DNA of 64,000 nucleotides from Ziziphus jujuba (GCF_031755915.1 NC_083387.1:18807001-18871000), one strand, 5' to 3'. Positions 35,701-48,483 are shown, counted from the first letter of the stretch. Program-made: numbers and translations. The notes: generated by a model not told the origin, from the sequence alone.

Positions 35701-36773
35701 GGGAAGAACTCAACATGGACTTCGTATTCAAGCTTCCTCCCACACCTAGAAGGTACGACGGCATTTGGGTAATCATCGATCGTCTTACCAAGTTAACACA
35801 CTTTCTACCTGTAAGAGAGCGCTTCTCACCCTAGAAATTGGCCCAATTGTTCGTGTAACGTATTGTAAGTCTTCATGGAGTACCACTAGCCATCGTATCC
35901 GATCGAGATCCGCGTTTTACTTCGCGACTATGGCGGAAGTTGGCTGACGCACTAGGAGCAAGACTTAACTACAACACCGCTTTTCACCCGCAATCTGATG
36001 GACAAGCTGAGCGCACAATTCAGACATTAGAAGACATGCTAAGGTCTTGTGTGATGCAATTTCGCGGTAGCTGGGATGAACAATTGCCATTGATAGAATT
36101 TGTCTACAACAACAGTTATCAGGCGAGTATTGGGATGTCCCCATATGAGGCTTTATATGGGAGGCAGTGTCGGACACCTTTGTGCTGGAGTGAGGTAGGA
36201 GAAGAGAGACTCCTTGCAACGAATAATCTGGTTGGATCTGAGTATTTACGGATGACCTTGGACAAGGTGAAGATCATTAAAGACCGATTGAAGGTTGCCC
36301 AAGATCGACAGAAGAGATACGCCGATGTGCGTAGGAAGGATTTGGAATTCGAAGTAGGAGATTGGGTATTCCTAAAGTTATCTCCATGGAAAGGAGTGGT
36401 ACGCTTTGGTCGACGAGGTAAGTTGGGTCCTCGTTATATTGGACCTTACGAGATTACGGAGAGGATTGGCCCTGTGGCTTATAGATTGGCATTACCGGAA
36501 TAGCTAGCTCGAGTGCACAACGTGTTTCATGTTTCGATGCTACGGAAGTATAATGCAGACCCCTCACACGTACTCGAGACTCCTGACATAGAATTAAGGG
36601 AAGATCTTTCGTATGTGGAGCAACCAATGCAGATTTTGGATCGTGAGGAGTGGGTGCTACGTAACAAGACTATTCCTCTAGTTAAGGTTTTATGGCGGAA
36701 CCATTTAATCGAGGAAGCAACTTGGGAGCCCGAAGCGCAGATGCGTGATCAGTATCCTTATTTGTTCCAGTGA
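32730..36773 (+). pseudogene. Gag-Pol of element F (gag C-terminus, PR, RT, RNase H, IN, chromodomain), one frame with 11 stops
   Basis: All domains lie in a single reading frame. The gag remnant starts LNENIALNLVGSVHPTYQ. The CCHC knuckle CFQCRQPGHIRREC is near 33108-33150. Protease: LIDPGATHSFIS near 33411 and [55 protein letters not shown], and the catalytic FIDDILIYS (34419-34445). RNase [16 protein letters not shown] and the terminal DALSRKA. Integrase: [37 protein letters not shown], and GDWVFLKLSPWKG. The chromodomain-like end is KTIPLVKVLWRNHLIEEATW. In-frame stops: 33090, 33213, 33303, 33321, 33342, 34134, 35574, 35631, 35832, 35856, 36501. The natural stop is TGA 36771-36773. The catalytic motifs are intact, but the protein cannot be made whole. 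Confidence 0.9.
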
Positions 36774-36799
36774 GGTGCGGAATTTCGAGGATGAAATTC

Positions 36800-36816
36800 T
36801 TATAAGGGGGGACGGT
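36800..36816 (+). other. Polypurine tract region of element F
   Basis: TTATAAGGGGGGACGGT lies just before the 3' LTR start TGTAACACC, the usual arrangement for plus-strand priming in this clade. Confidence 0.75.
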
Positions 36817-38889
36817 TGTAACACCTCGTCCCAAATCACATCGGAATTCGTGCACGTTAACCGAGGTTGACCGTTGATCGAGTGGGTCAAAAGTTGACTT
36901 TTTGTTCCAGTTGAAAATTTTAGTTGACCAGGGTACTGTGGCGAAGTGCATCATGCCCCGAGTTCATAGACTAGTAGCACGTCGGAAACGGAGCTACGGT
37001 TTGAAAGTTATCGGCAAAACAAGTCGAGGTGCAAACTGTCCAAAAGGTGCCGGGAGTTGACTTTTTATTGTTGTGTAATTTTGTTTTGACTTTTGTACGG
37101 TTGTAAAGTACTCGTCAATACGAGTTCATAGACTAGTGGCATGCTTAAATTGGACATCTGGTTAAAAAGTTATGGATGTTTGAAGTTCGCCGGATACCGT
37201 AATAATTTATTATATCTGGCTTAAGTGCACAGTAATGCCATGTGTCGTCACCTGATTGGTCCACGTGGGTGAACAGTGTCACCCACGGTGGCTTTTATTT
37301 AGCAAAAAAGCCGGGAAGGAGAGAGAAAGAGAGAGAAACGACTGGCCACCGGAAATCGTCCAATTTTCCGGCCGATCCTTGCTACATGCGCCTTCCCATT
37401 TCCGGCCGAACCCTGAAATTTCATGACCGCCGGTCGCCGGACGCGCCCAGATCGAGCCGGCGAAGCTCGACGGTGATTTTCCCCTCCACCGCCGTTGACC
37501 CGTTTCCGACCACTTTTAAGCCACACGCGCCTGAACGGTCCCTCACCCGTGGCAATTCCGGCCTACCCACCAAATTTCACGGCCACCGGACCTTTCGACG
37601 TGCCGGGATCGGAGCAATTTTCGGGCATAATTGGTTTAAATATTTTATGAAAATATTATTTGTTGAACCTCGTATTACGAGAAAAATTATGGTTTTACTG
37701 TTATCGATGTTTTCGTACCGGGTTGTTAAATGAAAATATGTGGGATGGTAAATGTAAAAATTGGTATATTTCCCACGGTAATTTTGGAAGAACGGTACGG
37801 TTATAATTGATTTAATAATTATTTTAGATGCATTCATACAGTATTGGTGTTCTGGTGTATGTATATGGTTAGCGCGCAAGTATTATGTCTCCCGTGAGTT
37901 GCCACTGGACCTTGGGCAGACAGGTTTGATATTGGCCACAGCCGCCCCCCTCCTTGGCCGGGATGACGGTTTCAGCAGCGGTACTGTCGGGACGCCAAAG
38001 TGCCGTTTGCAAGTTTCTCTCTTTAATCCCCCCGCCAGTCGGTGCTCAGGACGCTGGGTATCGGAGGGCATCACCGGTATATGGTGTGGTGTGTCAAGTG
38101 TAAATTTTCAGATAAATTTTCAAACCCCAAAGGTGTTCAAAAATCATTTATTATAAATTATTACATTTTATTTATATTTGGGGTATTTATTTATTTATTG
38201 TTTATTAAGTTGTTTGATCCCTTGGTTTTCGGGAAATACAAATATCGGGTTTTGTGAAAATGTTTTAAAAGAGGAACATTTCCAACGGAGTGATTAGTGA
38301 GAGTTTTGAGAGAAATTATTATGTTCAACTGTTATTATTTATTTACCTATTTAATTGCCGGTATTAAGTAAATTCCCTTATTTGTTATATTATTAATATT
38401 AAAAGTGTTCAGTAGCTAGGGTTGCTCACTGAAATTATTAGCATCGTACGTTTTTAAATTCCGTTCTCTTAGGTGCAAGAGGTGGTAGACGTTCTTCCGG
38501 AGTGAACCAATTCTCCGTCGCTATCGTGTTTCGAGAAGTACTTTTGTACTCGTTCATTTCAATTGTAATATTTCTTTCTTCCTTGTTGTATTTTCTATTA
38601 AATAGCACTTCATGAAGCTCTATATACTATTATGGACACTTATGTTTTATTTATGCACTGGATTACTGTTATTCTTGTGAAATGCTGTAAAATTGTGGAA
38701 TCAATTTGTAGTATTGTGGGAGGAATAAGGGGATGAATATAGAAGTGTGTTTTCAGTGCAGGTGATTTTTGGTAAGTCCTACCCTTAGGAGAGGTGTTGC
38801 CGGATTTTCGATTGGAAGATTCGGTGGTATTTCCCTGGGATTATGGCTTGTCTAGGGTTCCGAGGAGGAATTCTGGACAGGTCCTGACA
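36817..38889 (+). repeat. 3' LTR of element F (internal deletion)
   Basis: 2073 bp, beginning TGTAACACCTCG and ending GGTCCTGACA. Compared with the 5' LTR it jumps from about 37615 straight to the sequence equivalent to 32560, with TTTT at both edges. From 37750 on it preserves the U5-side sequence lost from the 5' LTR, including a block with CATCACCGGTATATGG near 38070 that is also found in LTR G and E4. Confidence 0.85.
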
Positions 38890-41222
38890 TAGGATCTCTG
38901 ATTCCATTATTTTGAAAAGTTCCTCTTTTAAAACCATTTCACAAAACCTAACTTCTACTCCAAATCAATATAGTAAAATAGGTAATGAATAATATAATTT
39001 AAACCAACATACAACAAAGACTAGGCATAATATCCATATAAATTCATAACATAATAATGTAAAATCAATAAAATTGCACAATTATATCAGAAAACCAACA
39101 ATGTACTCCAAAAAATAAACAATGTACCATACAGCCTATCTAATGCTGCTAAGTGGTGCATGACATCTCGGAACACCACAAATAGTAAAAAGAGAGAATC
39201 AATAACTATGGGGTCATTCTCAAAATCAATTTATTTTCTAAAAAGATCAAAACAAGAATTCAAATATCATAATATAAATACTAAGATTCATAAGTTCGCT
39301 ATGAACTCATTAGAATTTGAAACCATTTAAAAACTTATCAAAAACCACATAAAATAATAACAAACATATATATATATATAAATAACCCTATATGCATAAA
39401 TAAGCTTTTTAATACTCAAAACCATATAAAATTTTCAAAACAAATAATTATTATACAATATGTACAAAATCATTTAAAAATATAAGCCATTTACAAATAC
39501 TGCTAATGATCATTCTTGATCTTCTACAAGGTTGCCTCAGGCGTAATATGGGTGCCTATAGCATAATAAAATATCTTTTAATCTTTAAAAATCATATCAA
39601 AGACACTGGTGCATTTGAAATGTCTTAAAATAGTTTATACAACCATAAAATTAAATAAATTGGACACCAAGTAGTCTAATTATATTGCAAGCCCTCAGGA
39701 CCTGAAATCCAAAATTTGGGATTTTCACTAGAAGGCTAACTTTATGAAATCAAACCTTTAATTAGGTCCTATTAACATCTCAATACACAAAACCAACTCC
39801 AATTTGGTCCAAGGTTGTCTAAATACAGTCTAATTTATCTTATATTTAACTAATTGACATAAAAATGGAAATATTTTAAAGCGATGTACAAAAATTCATA
39901 AACTTCTTATCAATGGTAAGTCTAAAAGATAGGTAACACTGTCATGAACTTAGCTGAGTTAATCATCAATGATGTTGATCGAAAAATAAACAAAAAGTTT
40001 TGGCCAAACTTCAAACCAACATATCTCTCAAATGACCTGGAACTTGGCAAAATGAAGGCCATATTCGGACTCATGAGATCAAAATTTTTGTGAATAGTGT
40101 GGTCATAAGGCCTGAACGTATTTTTATTCTCCAAAAATCACACCATAAATAGTGGTGCATTCCAAAAGTTTTTAAGTAATTTATACAACTACAAAATTGC
40201 ATAAACCAAACATAGAGTAGCACAATTATACTGTAAACCTTTAGGTCCGGGTATCTAAAACTGAGATTTTTAACTCAAGGCCAATTTAATGAAATTAAAC
40301 TTTCCATTAGGTCCTATTAACATCTAATTAGCAAAACCAACTCCATTATGGTCCTAAGTTGTATTTACAGTCTAATTTTATCCAATATTTAATTAATTGA
40401 TCCAAAAATGGAATATCTTCAAATGATATCAAAAATTCACAAATTTTATGTCAATGAAGAGCCCAAGAGATGAGAACACAGTGATGAACTCACCTTGGTC
40501 AATTGTTGCCAGTGGTGGCCAAAAAATGATTGGAAACTTTGGGCCAAACTTCAAATCAACATGTCTCTCAAATGGCTTGAAATTTTGTAAAATGAAGGCC
40601 ATATTTAGATTCAAAGCATACAAATTTAGTGGATGAGGGTGGTCACAAGGCCTATAAGTAGCTACAATTGATGACCGAAGCAACTTTTCCAATTGGCTTC
40701 CTAGCCTCGATCCCAGTGCATGGACCACCATCCCAGCATCAAATTTTAATTGTCGATCATTCATGAAGTGTATAACCCATGGTAGGGCAGTGAAATTAGT
40801 TTCCATGGAAATGAGGATGATTTGGCCAAAATCTAAGAAAGAGAAAAAATGGTGCATCGCCTAATGGCTGATTTGTTGGTTCTTGCGGTCATGGGTTTGT
40901 TGGTTCTCTTTGTCTTTTTGGGGATACTTTTGGATATTTTGTTAACTATTTCCTATTAGGCACAATTCCCAAGTATATACAGGGTCTTTGATCACTAACA
41001 GATAAAAATCCAAAATTTATTTGGACATTAATATAATATTTATGTTGAAAACTTCTTAAAACCATAACTTAAGCATGCCACCAGTCTGTGAACACAACAA
41101 GTTCTACACAATTGGGTCAAGTCCAAAACTTAACCATAGAAAAAATCAAACTTAGGACCATGAATGTTTCAGTTGGTGAAAATTTCAAAAATTTCAAACA
41201 TTTACCAGAATGGGGTGCTACA

Positions 41223-41705
41223 AAGAACTTCTGAACCTATTTTAGGATATATTGTTAAAGTGTACTTATACATAACAACCAAATTATCTTCTTCTTTTTT
41301 AATTTATATTTAAATTGCCTTTTACTCATGAATGAATTGAGCTTCTTCATAATTTATATTAGTCTCATAGTATCTACGTGGTGTATAAACCTTCCTGAAA
41401 TTTGATCATCATGTAGCATGACATGCAGAAAAAGTTTCATGAGCAATTTTTTTGTATGCCAATTGCTCTCACCTTTGTTAAATAGACAGAAAATTTATGG
41501 AAGACTTCTTCTTTTTCTTAAAGAATATGAGAAATGTCACCTAAGCATCCATGAAAGGAATTCATCAAATTAGTCCAAAGTAGGCTTGAATACAAGGTCA
41601 AGCAAAGGTTTAAGAATATGGATTGTAAAGACATTTTTTAGTTAGTCTTCTTAAAAACTTTATAAGAAAGAATTAGTATTCTTCTAAGAAACTTTATATG
41701 AAAGA
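41223..41705. other. Interval with a roughly 36-bp tandem repeat at its end, otherwise nothing recognised
   Basis: No coding similarity. At 41638-41710 two units containing CTTTATA(A/T)GAAAGAATTAG are in tandem. A third lies beyond the solo LTR at 42514-42550, showing that the LTR inserted into the array. Confidence 0.55.
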
Positions 41706-42515
41706 ATTAGTGATACAAACCTAGGTCGACTCGAGCCTAAAGCCGTATTATATTAGCCTGGATCTTTATTAAGTTCAAGTTTTTATGGAAACCTCAACCC
41801 CTAACTAACCTGTGATTAGAAACTTTGGTATAATGAAGACGCCACAATAGGTTATGGAAGCCTTATTGATAAGTCAAAACTAAAACACTCACTTTCTAAT
41901 GGTATTTTAGGTGTTCAAAGAGAACTAAGAGAATTCTATCTCACAAATAATTTTCTGAATAATATTGAAGGTGCATTCTAATTGAAAATAACCCTTAAAT
42001 GGGTTAAAGTCATAAAGCAAATAAACCCTAAAAATCTACGAGAAAACTGGCCATACAATGTCAATTTCCTAATGTGGCTGAAATTCCTTTATTTTGAGTT
42101 AGAAATTAATTAATAATTTTCCTAAGTTGATTTTTCAAGCAAATAAATAAATAGAAACCAAATAAAAGACTAATTTTCTAAAACAAAAAGTCAAAATCAA
42201 ATTAGGAAACTAGTTTGACCACTAAGCAATTTTTGACCAAATTCCAGCTTGCAAAGGCTCCAAATCAGCTCCCATATGCCATTTAGGATGCCAAATAGGA
42301 TTATTTATGAGTCCCACACATTGCCTTTGCTTGGAATAAAGGGAAAATGTCAAATCAACAAAATACAGTAAAGCTAGCAACAAATACAGCAAAACTGACC
42401 AACTATTCCCTCTATGCGCAAATGCCCATTGTGGTTGCTTTTGATTCTTCCTTGGCTTTATTCCACCCCAGCAGGTAGTCAGTTGTGCGGGCATGGGCGA
42501 ATTCTCATCAAATAG
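41706..42515 (-). mobile_element. Solo A-type LTR with internal deletion
   Basis: The plus strand begins TGATACAAACCTAGG (41711) and ends ATTCTCATCA (42510), the inverted ends of the A/C LTRs. At 800 bp it is shorter than the roughly 1.1 kb of its relatives: most of the segment after the polyprotein tail is missing. The flanking 5-mers ATTAG (41706-41710) and AATAG (42511-42515) differ at one position. There is no internal sequence, so it arose by LTR-LTR recombination. Confidence 0.82.
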
Positions 42516-43301
42516 TCTTCTCAGAACCTTTATATGAAAGAATTATATTGGCGGAACACTAGTAGAAAGATTCATCTGAAAGAACAAACTATAAAGACCT
42601 CAATACAAAAGTCCACTTGATTGAGATTGACGACCAATTACAAGAGGAAAAAAAAATGGTTGAAGTATATACAACCAAAATGTTGGGCACTTACTTTGAT
42701 CTAGCGTAAGTTAGAGCAATCCACACTCCTATTTATTTATTTTAAAAGAAAAAAAGTGGCTATAGTCCAAAAAATAAAATTTATACTTTATTTTCATCTA
42801 TGTGCTTTTCTTTTTTAGGGTACCTTCTTTCTATTCATGCTGTTTCTACCCATCTAGGGCACCTCCTTTCCAAATAGGACACTTCTACTCGCCTAAAACA
42901 CATCCTTCTACAATTTTAGGGTGTTTTGTGTCCATTTTTCTTGTTCCTCCTACTGAACTCCCATTTTGTAAATTTCTTTTTCCTGGCACCTATTTTGTGC
43001 AATTTGTTTGTTAGGCCACTTCATGGCCTATATGCAAGTTCAATACACCAAGCACCCATTCTACAAGTTCTATTAGTTTGGTGCTTTTTTTTCCCATGTA
43101 ACTCTTGTTCCATAGATCGGTTCACTTTCTCCACGTTTTGTTTGCCTGATGCCAATTATGTTCGTTCGACCTACTCGGATCTTATTTTGCAAGCTTGATT
43201 TCCATTTCTTAAGTTCCATCTTCTACACTTATTAGGTGAAGATTGAATGATGAACTATTGTTGGCTAATTAAGAAAAAGTGTCTAACTTGGAAAATCCCA
43301 T
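42516..43301. other. T/C-rich interval, nothing recognised
   Basis: Around 42830-43020 loosely repeated phrases occur (ACCTTCTT, GCACCTCCTTT, GGACACTTCT, and CATCCTTCTACAA), suggesting an old degenerate repeat or a decayed coding sequence. I cannot assign it. The frames here are short and composition-driven. Confidence 0.4.
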
Positions 43302-43986
43302 TGTCTAACACCATGTCTTTACTAGTGGGCCTATCACTCTTCGTTAGTATCCCTAATTTAGCCTTTGCAATCGATTATACGATTTTTTGTTAAGAGTTTT
43401 CCAGCAGATCATCTAGTCTTGGACTACTCTCACTTGAGCATACTTAACTTTGAAGTTTTTTCAAACTCTAAAGCCAACCATTCTGAAAAGGCCTCGACAT
43501 TATTAGAGTAAATATCATTACATTTGAATCATCCTTTGATTCACACCCCAACGATGTGGGATTGGATGCTAGATAGCCTACTAGTGCCTTGCACCTGCCA
43601 ATATTGATCACCACAATCCACCTACCCTGGGGTCCAACATCCTCGCCAACACACTTCTGACCAAGTATAGGCTCTAAGACCGTTTGTAACACCCCGAATC
43701 CATTGTCAGGCCTGTTACTCTTTACCGATATCATTCCCAATTTTGCTACTGCACTTAATATGGGGTTTTCTATTTAGAGGGTTATCCATCTTTGGACTAC
43801 TCTCGCCAGAGCACATATAACTTTAAAGTTCTTTCAAATATTAAAGTCAACCGCTCTGAAAAGGTATTGGCATTAATAGAGTAACTCATTACATTTGAAC
43901 AATTCATTGATCCATATCTGAGCGATGTAGGATTGGATACCAGGTAGCCTGCCAATGCCTCTCACCCATCTATATTGGTCGTTGCA
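43302..43986 (-). mobile_element. TRIM-like element, second family, two LTRs
   Basis: On the minus strand: LTR 43986-43685 (302 bp), internal 43684-43616, LTR 43615-43302 (about 314 bp). The LTRs end in TGTTACA-type sequence (plus strand TGTAACACCCCGAATCC at 43685). The internal begins with a degenerate PBS (plus strand GGCTCTAAGACCG, compare GGCTCTGATACCA) and ends in a purine-rich GGACCCCAGGGTAGGTGG-type tract. The LTRs contain the family signature GATGTGGGATTGGAT. No coding capacity. No convincing target duplication (CCCAT left, TATTA right). Confidence 0.7.
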
Positions 43987-45425
43987 TATTAAATAAAATG
44001 ACAAAAAAAATATGGGAGATAATTAGGAAATTGGCTAAAGTTGGAAAATTCACATCAAGATAATAATAACACCTGAATCACGCATCTCCCATAGTCAGCT
44101 AGATAGGTGAAATTCTACAAATATTAAACTATTACATCATGTAGAATTCTAGCTAGACATTCAATCAAATTGCTTTCCCAAATATTTTGTCTCTAGATTA
44201 TACATTCTTTAAATTTCTCTTAGTTTTAGTTTCTAACCTAGTTCATTTTTTTTTTCGTTATTTGTTTTTGTAATTTGATTTTACATATCCATATTTTATT
44301 TTAGTTGACTATTTACAATTTGTTGTAAATTTGACTATTTTTAACATTTGGCTAAAAGGACATTAAAAATGCCATCCCATATGAGTTGTATTTGGATATC
44401 AAAGTGCAACTTGTTAAAATTATTAGACACAAAAGTACAAATGTTTTAGAACTAAAACTTAAAGGTATTAAAATGCATTTAACTCATATATTAATTAAAA
44501 ATTTTATTTTTTTTATAATTAAAAATATAAAATTATAAAAAAAAATATCTCAATTTCTATCTTTTTATGTTATTATAATTTATAAAACTAATTAAAAATG
44601 TGATCCCCATTTCATTTCCTGTTTATTTAATAAATTTATAATTTTTTTAAAATTATGAGATATTTCTTGTATTTTTTTTTTCCTTCTACACTACAATATA
44701 TATATATATATATATATATAAAGACTTTAAGGTTTATGTTTTATTAAATTTTTTTAATAATATATATTTATATAACTATCATGTTAATAAGAATATTAAT
44801 GCCAAAAAAAAAAACCATTAATACATCATAATTTTACAGCATTACAAATATTATTTTGGATCGATAAACTTGCAAATAGATTAAATAATAATTTGTAAGA
44901 TAAATTATACAAAATCCTCCTAAGCTCCTTAATACTTACAAATAACTCTACGGTATTACTTAAAAAATAAATAAATAAAAACCTCAAGCTAATTGTTAAA
45001 GAAAATTATACATCAAAACGAAATTACCCTTATAGGAAATATATATATATATATATATATATAATAAATATAGAATTATGTAAATACCCATAATGAATAA
45101 ATCTATTTAATTAAATTAATATTGTTTTTATGTTAAATTAAAAACTATTTGGAAATGGTACAATAGTATTGCAGAAAGGGTATTGCATCCGATTAAAATA
45201 AATTTTAGTATTTAACTGGCTTAAAGGGGGCAATGTGTGGTATCATAATCATACTTGAAAGGTTTATTGCTATTTCAATTGTTTAAAGGGGTTATTTGTA
45301 AGTATCAAGCAATTTAGAGGAGTTCTGGGTAATTTAACCTAATAGGTATATATTTTTATTAGTTTGACAAAAATTGTACATATATGTGTATGTATAATAT
45401 ATGTAATTTAAACTAATGTGTATTT
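43987..45425. other. AT-rich interval with (AT)n runs
   Basis: No coding similarity. (AT)n at about 44696-44720 and 45041-45063. Nothing else recognised. Confidence 0.45.
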
Positions 45426-45919
45426 TGTAAAACCTCGACTCAAGAAAATGCCTCGAGATTAAAATTTTGACCGGCTTGACCAAGGTTTAACCGAGATTGA
45501 CCATGTATATCCATATGGCTGACGTTTTAAAATGAAAGAAATTTTGTATTGATCAAGATACTATGGAAATATACTCATCCACACGAATTCATAGACTAGT
45601 AGTACATCAAAATTGTAGCTAAGAATAAAAAATTGTGGTCAAAACAGGATGCGATCAGAACTAACTCGCAAGGCTAGCAACACTCTCAATTTGGACCTAC
45701 GATTGAAAAGTTTCAGTTCCATAAAATTATGCCTAATTTTTCTAGGATTGGATTTACCGGGGTGGTGGAATTTTTGAAAGTCCCTGATAGTGCCACATAT
45801 AAAAAACCAATGGTGCCATCTGTCACCATAAAAAATAATAATAAAATATTTTTCTTTTTCCTTTTATTTTTTGATCTCCCTCTCTCACTTTCTCCTCTCC
45901 TTATCCCCGTACGAAAACC

Positions 45920-45921
<2 letters not shown>

Positions 45922-45952
<31 letters not shown>
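45922..45952. repeat. (CT)n microsatellite
   Basis: About 15 uninterrupted CT units within LTR G. The serine/leucine-rich frames across it are artefacts. Confidence 0.95.
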
Positions 45953-45959
<7 letters not shown>

Positions 45960-46549
45960 TTCTCTCACCATTGACCAGTCGTTTAGCCAACTTCAGACCA
46001 CTAAATGGCAACATGTTCTGGTAAGTGTGAAAGCCCATGATCGAGCAATGCCGACAGCCAAGTTTCAGGCCATCTGGTATGTGGACACGTCTGGATTGGT
46101 GGTCCAATGCCGGTGGATGGCAACCTTCCATTCGCTAGTTTTTCGGCAGTTTCCAGCCACCATCTCAGTCGTTCCCCCTATTTTTTGATCCCATAATCTG
46201 AAAAATGTCCTCTAATCATTCAAATTCCAAACCGTTTATGAGATAAATTGAAAGGGAGGATGGGAATGTTAGCAGTGTTGAGCCCAATGGAGGCTAGTAG
46301 TGTGATCCTCATCCCTTTGGCTTTATATTGGTACCTTGTTTGTGAATTATGATGGTGTATTTTAAAAGTTACTATTTTTTAGTAAATTTTATAATTAACG
46401 TAATAGTTGTGTTAAATTGTATATGTATGTATATAATTATGTATAAATATGTGCATGTATGTTTGTAATGCATATTCTAGTATAAATACATGTGTAAGTA
46501 TATGTGGGTACCCTTTTGATATGTTTGTAAATGCTTATATATATATTTG

Positions 46550-46800
46550 AGTATATGAATATATATATATGCTTCTAAAAAAAAAAAAAACAGTAGATAT
46601 ACATATGTACCTGTGTATGTGTGTGAACGTATGTGATTATGTATATGTATATATGAGTGTATATGAATGTACATTATTTGTTTATATATATACATATATA
46701 TATATATATATTTATAAATGTGCATATGAGCATTATATACTTGTTAAAAGGATTTTGCTATGTATATCGACGAATATATATATATATATATATTTGTGTG
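46550..46800. repeat. TATA/TATG-rich low-complexity tract in LTR G
   Basis: Runs of AT, GTATATG and an A tract (46578-46590), partly alternating purine-pyrimidine. The tyrosine/isoleucine-rich frames on both strands are composition-driven. Confidence 0.8.
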
Positions 46801-48069
46801 AATAAAGATGAGTATACATATATATTTTGTGTTATTTACAATTTTCAAAAAACTATCGTGTGTGTTCTAAAATCAGAAGAATTGTTGTTGATTTCACTAT
46901 GCTATGTTATGTGATTTAAATGTATTTGTTATATAAAATTTATTATATGGTTTAAAAAAAAATATTTGTGATTATTTATTGTTGAAAGTATTGTTAAATT
47001 TTACTTGTATATTTATTTTGCATAATAAAATGCATTTGTGTGAAATTAAGTTATATGTAAATTTTATGTGGTTTAATATCATTGTGCATAAATAAATTTA
47101 AGGGATCTAAGAAGAATAATAATTTTTAGTGTATAAAATACGTGTGTATTTGAAAAATTATGGAATTGAAATTATTTTTGTAACAATTAATTTTATAAAA
47201 TTGTTAGATTTATATGCTTGATTAAAAGAAAATATAATTTTTTTTATGAATTTAGTAAAATTGTATAAATCCAGTTATATTTTACAAAATTTTGGTATTT
47301 ATAATATAGTAAATTCTTTATTGTTTTTAGATGCAACATATAGTACTGGTGTTCTGTACTGTATTGTTTATTAATGCACAAGTGCATATGGCTATCCTAT
47401 GAATGGTTGTTTATTATACTATGGCTATCCCATGGGAGCCATGGACCTGAGGGTTGGCAAGTATATTTGTACAGTAAGTATCAGCCATCTCCCTTTGGCT
47501 GTAGGATGGCTGCCTTTATGGATTAGCATGCATATATGTATGGCCATTCTCTAAAAGCTGTGGGCATGAGTATTGGCAAATATATTTGCTCAGTGAGCAT
47601 CAACCATCTTCCTCTCAGTCAGAAGATGATTGTTTTAGCCATGAGAAGTTATTAGCAATAGGTACTGCAGGACACCAAGGTGACCAATTGCAAGCTTTTT
47701 TCTTTAACCTCCCCATCAAATAGCACTCGGGATGTTGGATACTATTTGGCACCACTGGTATATCATATGGTGATTCAAATATCTTTTTTATATATACGTA
47801 TATATATATATATATTATGTTTGTATGTACCGCACCGTACGGGAGCAACGATCTGATTCTACTCGTGAATAGCTTATCCTCGTAACTCTGCTGCCTAGAA
47901 GTCTAGGGGGTCGAACTGTATTTTAGTATGATATATGATATCGTATGCATCTCCGCTACGAATGTGCATATTTCGTAGTACATTTATAAATTTTAAATAT
48001 TTATTTTACTTTATTTTATTTTATCTTATCTATTCATGATTATGATTTTCTATTATTATCCTTCTTTGT

Positions 48070-48480
48070 TATTATTATTATTATTATGATGAAAATTATT
48101 AACTATTTTAGGATTATTTTTATTTGTCGTTAGTGACTTCAAATTATTATTACTATTTATGATTATTATTATTATTATTATGATTATTATTATTATTATT
48201 GTTACTATTATTATTTTTATTTATCATTAATATTGTTGTTAATTATTATTGTAGTTATTATTATTAATTATTGTGATTATTATTATTATTGTTATTACTA
48301 TCATTATTGTTATTATTATTTATTTATTTATTATTTTTATCATTATTAGTATTATTATTAGTATCATCATCATCATTGTTGCAAATTATTATTGTATTTA
48401 TTATTATTATTTATTATTATTATTTTTATTGTTATTATATTATTATTATTATTACCATTATTATTGTTATTATTATTATA
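48070..48480. repeat. ATT-rich trinucleotide tract, about 400 bp
   Basis: Dominated by ATT with ATG, GTT and ATC variants, in LTR G. E4 has only a 33-bp AAT run at the corresponding place, so the tract has expanded or contracted between copies. The poly-isoleucine frame across it is not a gene. Confidence 0.92.
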
Positions 48481-48483
48481 CGG

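Larger units (their letters stand above)
30948..38894 (+). mobile_element. Ty3/gypsy Tekay/Del-clade element F
   Basis: 5' LTR from 30953 (TGTAACACCCCG), gag-pol, purine tract, 3' LTR 36817-38889 ending TCCTGACA. Target repeats CAGGA (30948-30952) and TAGGA (38890-38894) differ by one transition. The empty site is preserved in LTR E1, which confirms insertion into LTR E2. Three large changes followed: the 5' LTR is cut at about 32729 and joined to mid-gag, so the PBS is lost. The 3' LTR lacks about 770 bp present in the 5' LTR (31790-32560). The polyprotein has 11 stops. It is the best-preserved pol in the window. Confidence 0.9.
30415..41222 (-). mobile_element. Tekay/Del-type LTR E2, interrupted by element F
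   Basis: The minus-strand start is TGTAGCACCCCATTCTGG at 41222. The left portion (30415-30952) matches 13253-13790 and 59194-59690. The join across F is collinear with E1: sequence before F (AAGATATCTTAGTAAGTAGC ... TTTCTAT) and after F (CTCTGATTCCATTATTTTG) corresponds to the uninterrupted stretch 13710-13810 of E1. Within the right part about 500 bp is repeated (39640-40100 and 40150-40620) with shared phrases such as CTCAAATGRCYTGRAA, an internal duplication. No internal region is attached, so it may be a solo LTR. Confidence 0.7.

Noticed and set aside
41300..41650. Possible decayed retrotransposon coding sequence on the minus strand
   Set aside because: Some stretches looked protein-like, but no conserved motif could be named.
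42802..43198. Frames of 70-90 codons with hydrophobic stretches
   Set aside because: T/C-rich composition; no recognisable domain and loosely repetitive DNA.
46477..46914. Tyrosine/isoleucine-rich frames on both strands
   Set aside because: Caused by TATA/TATG low-complexity sequence in LTR G.
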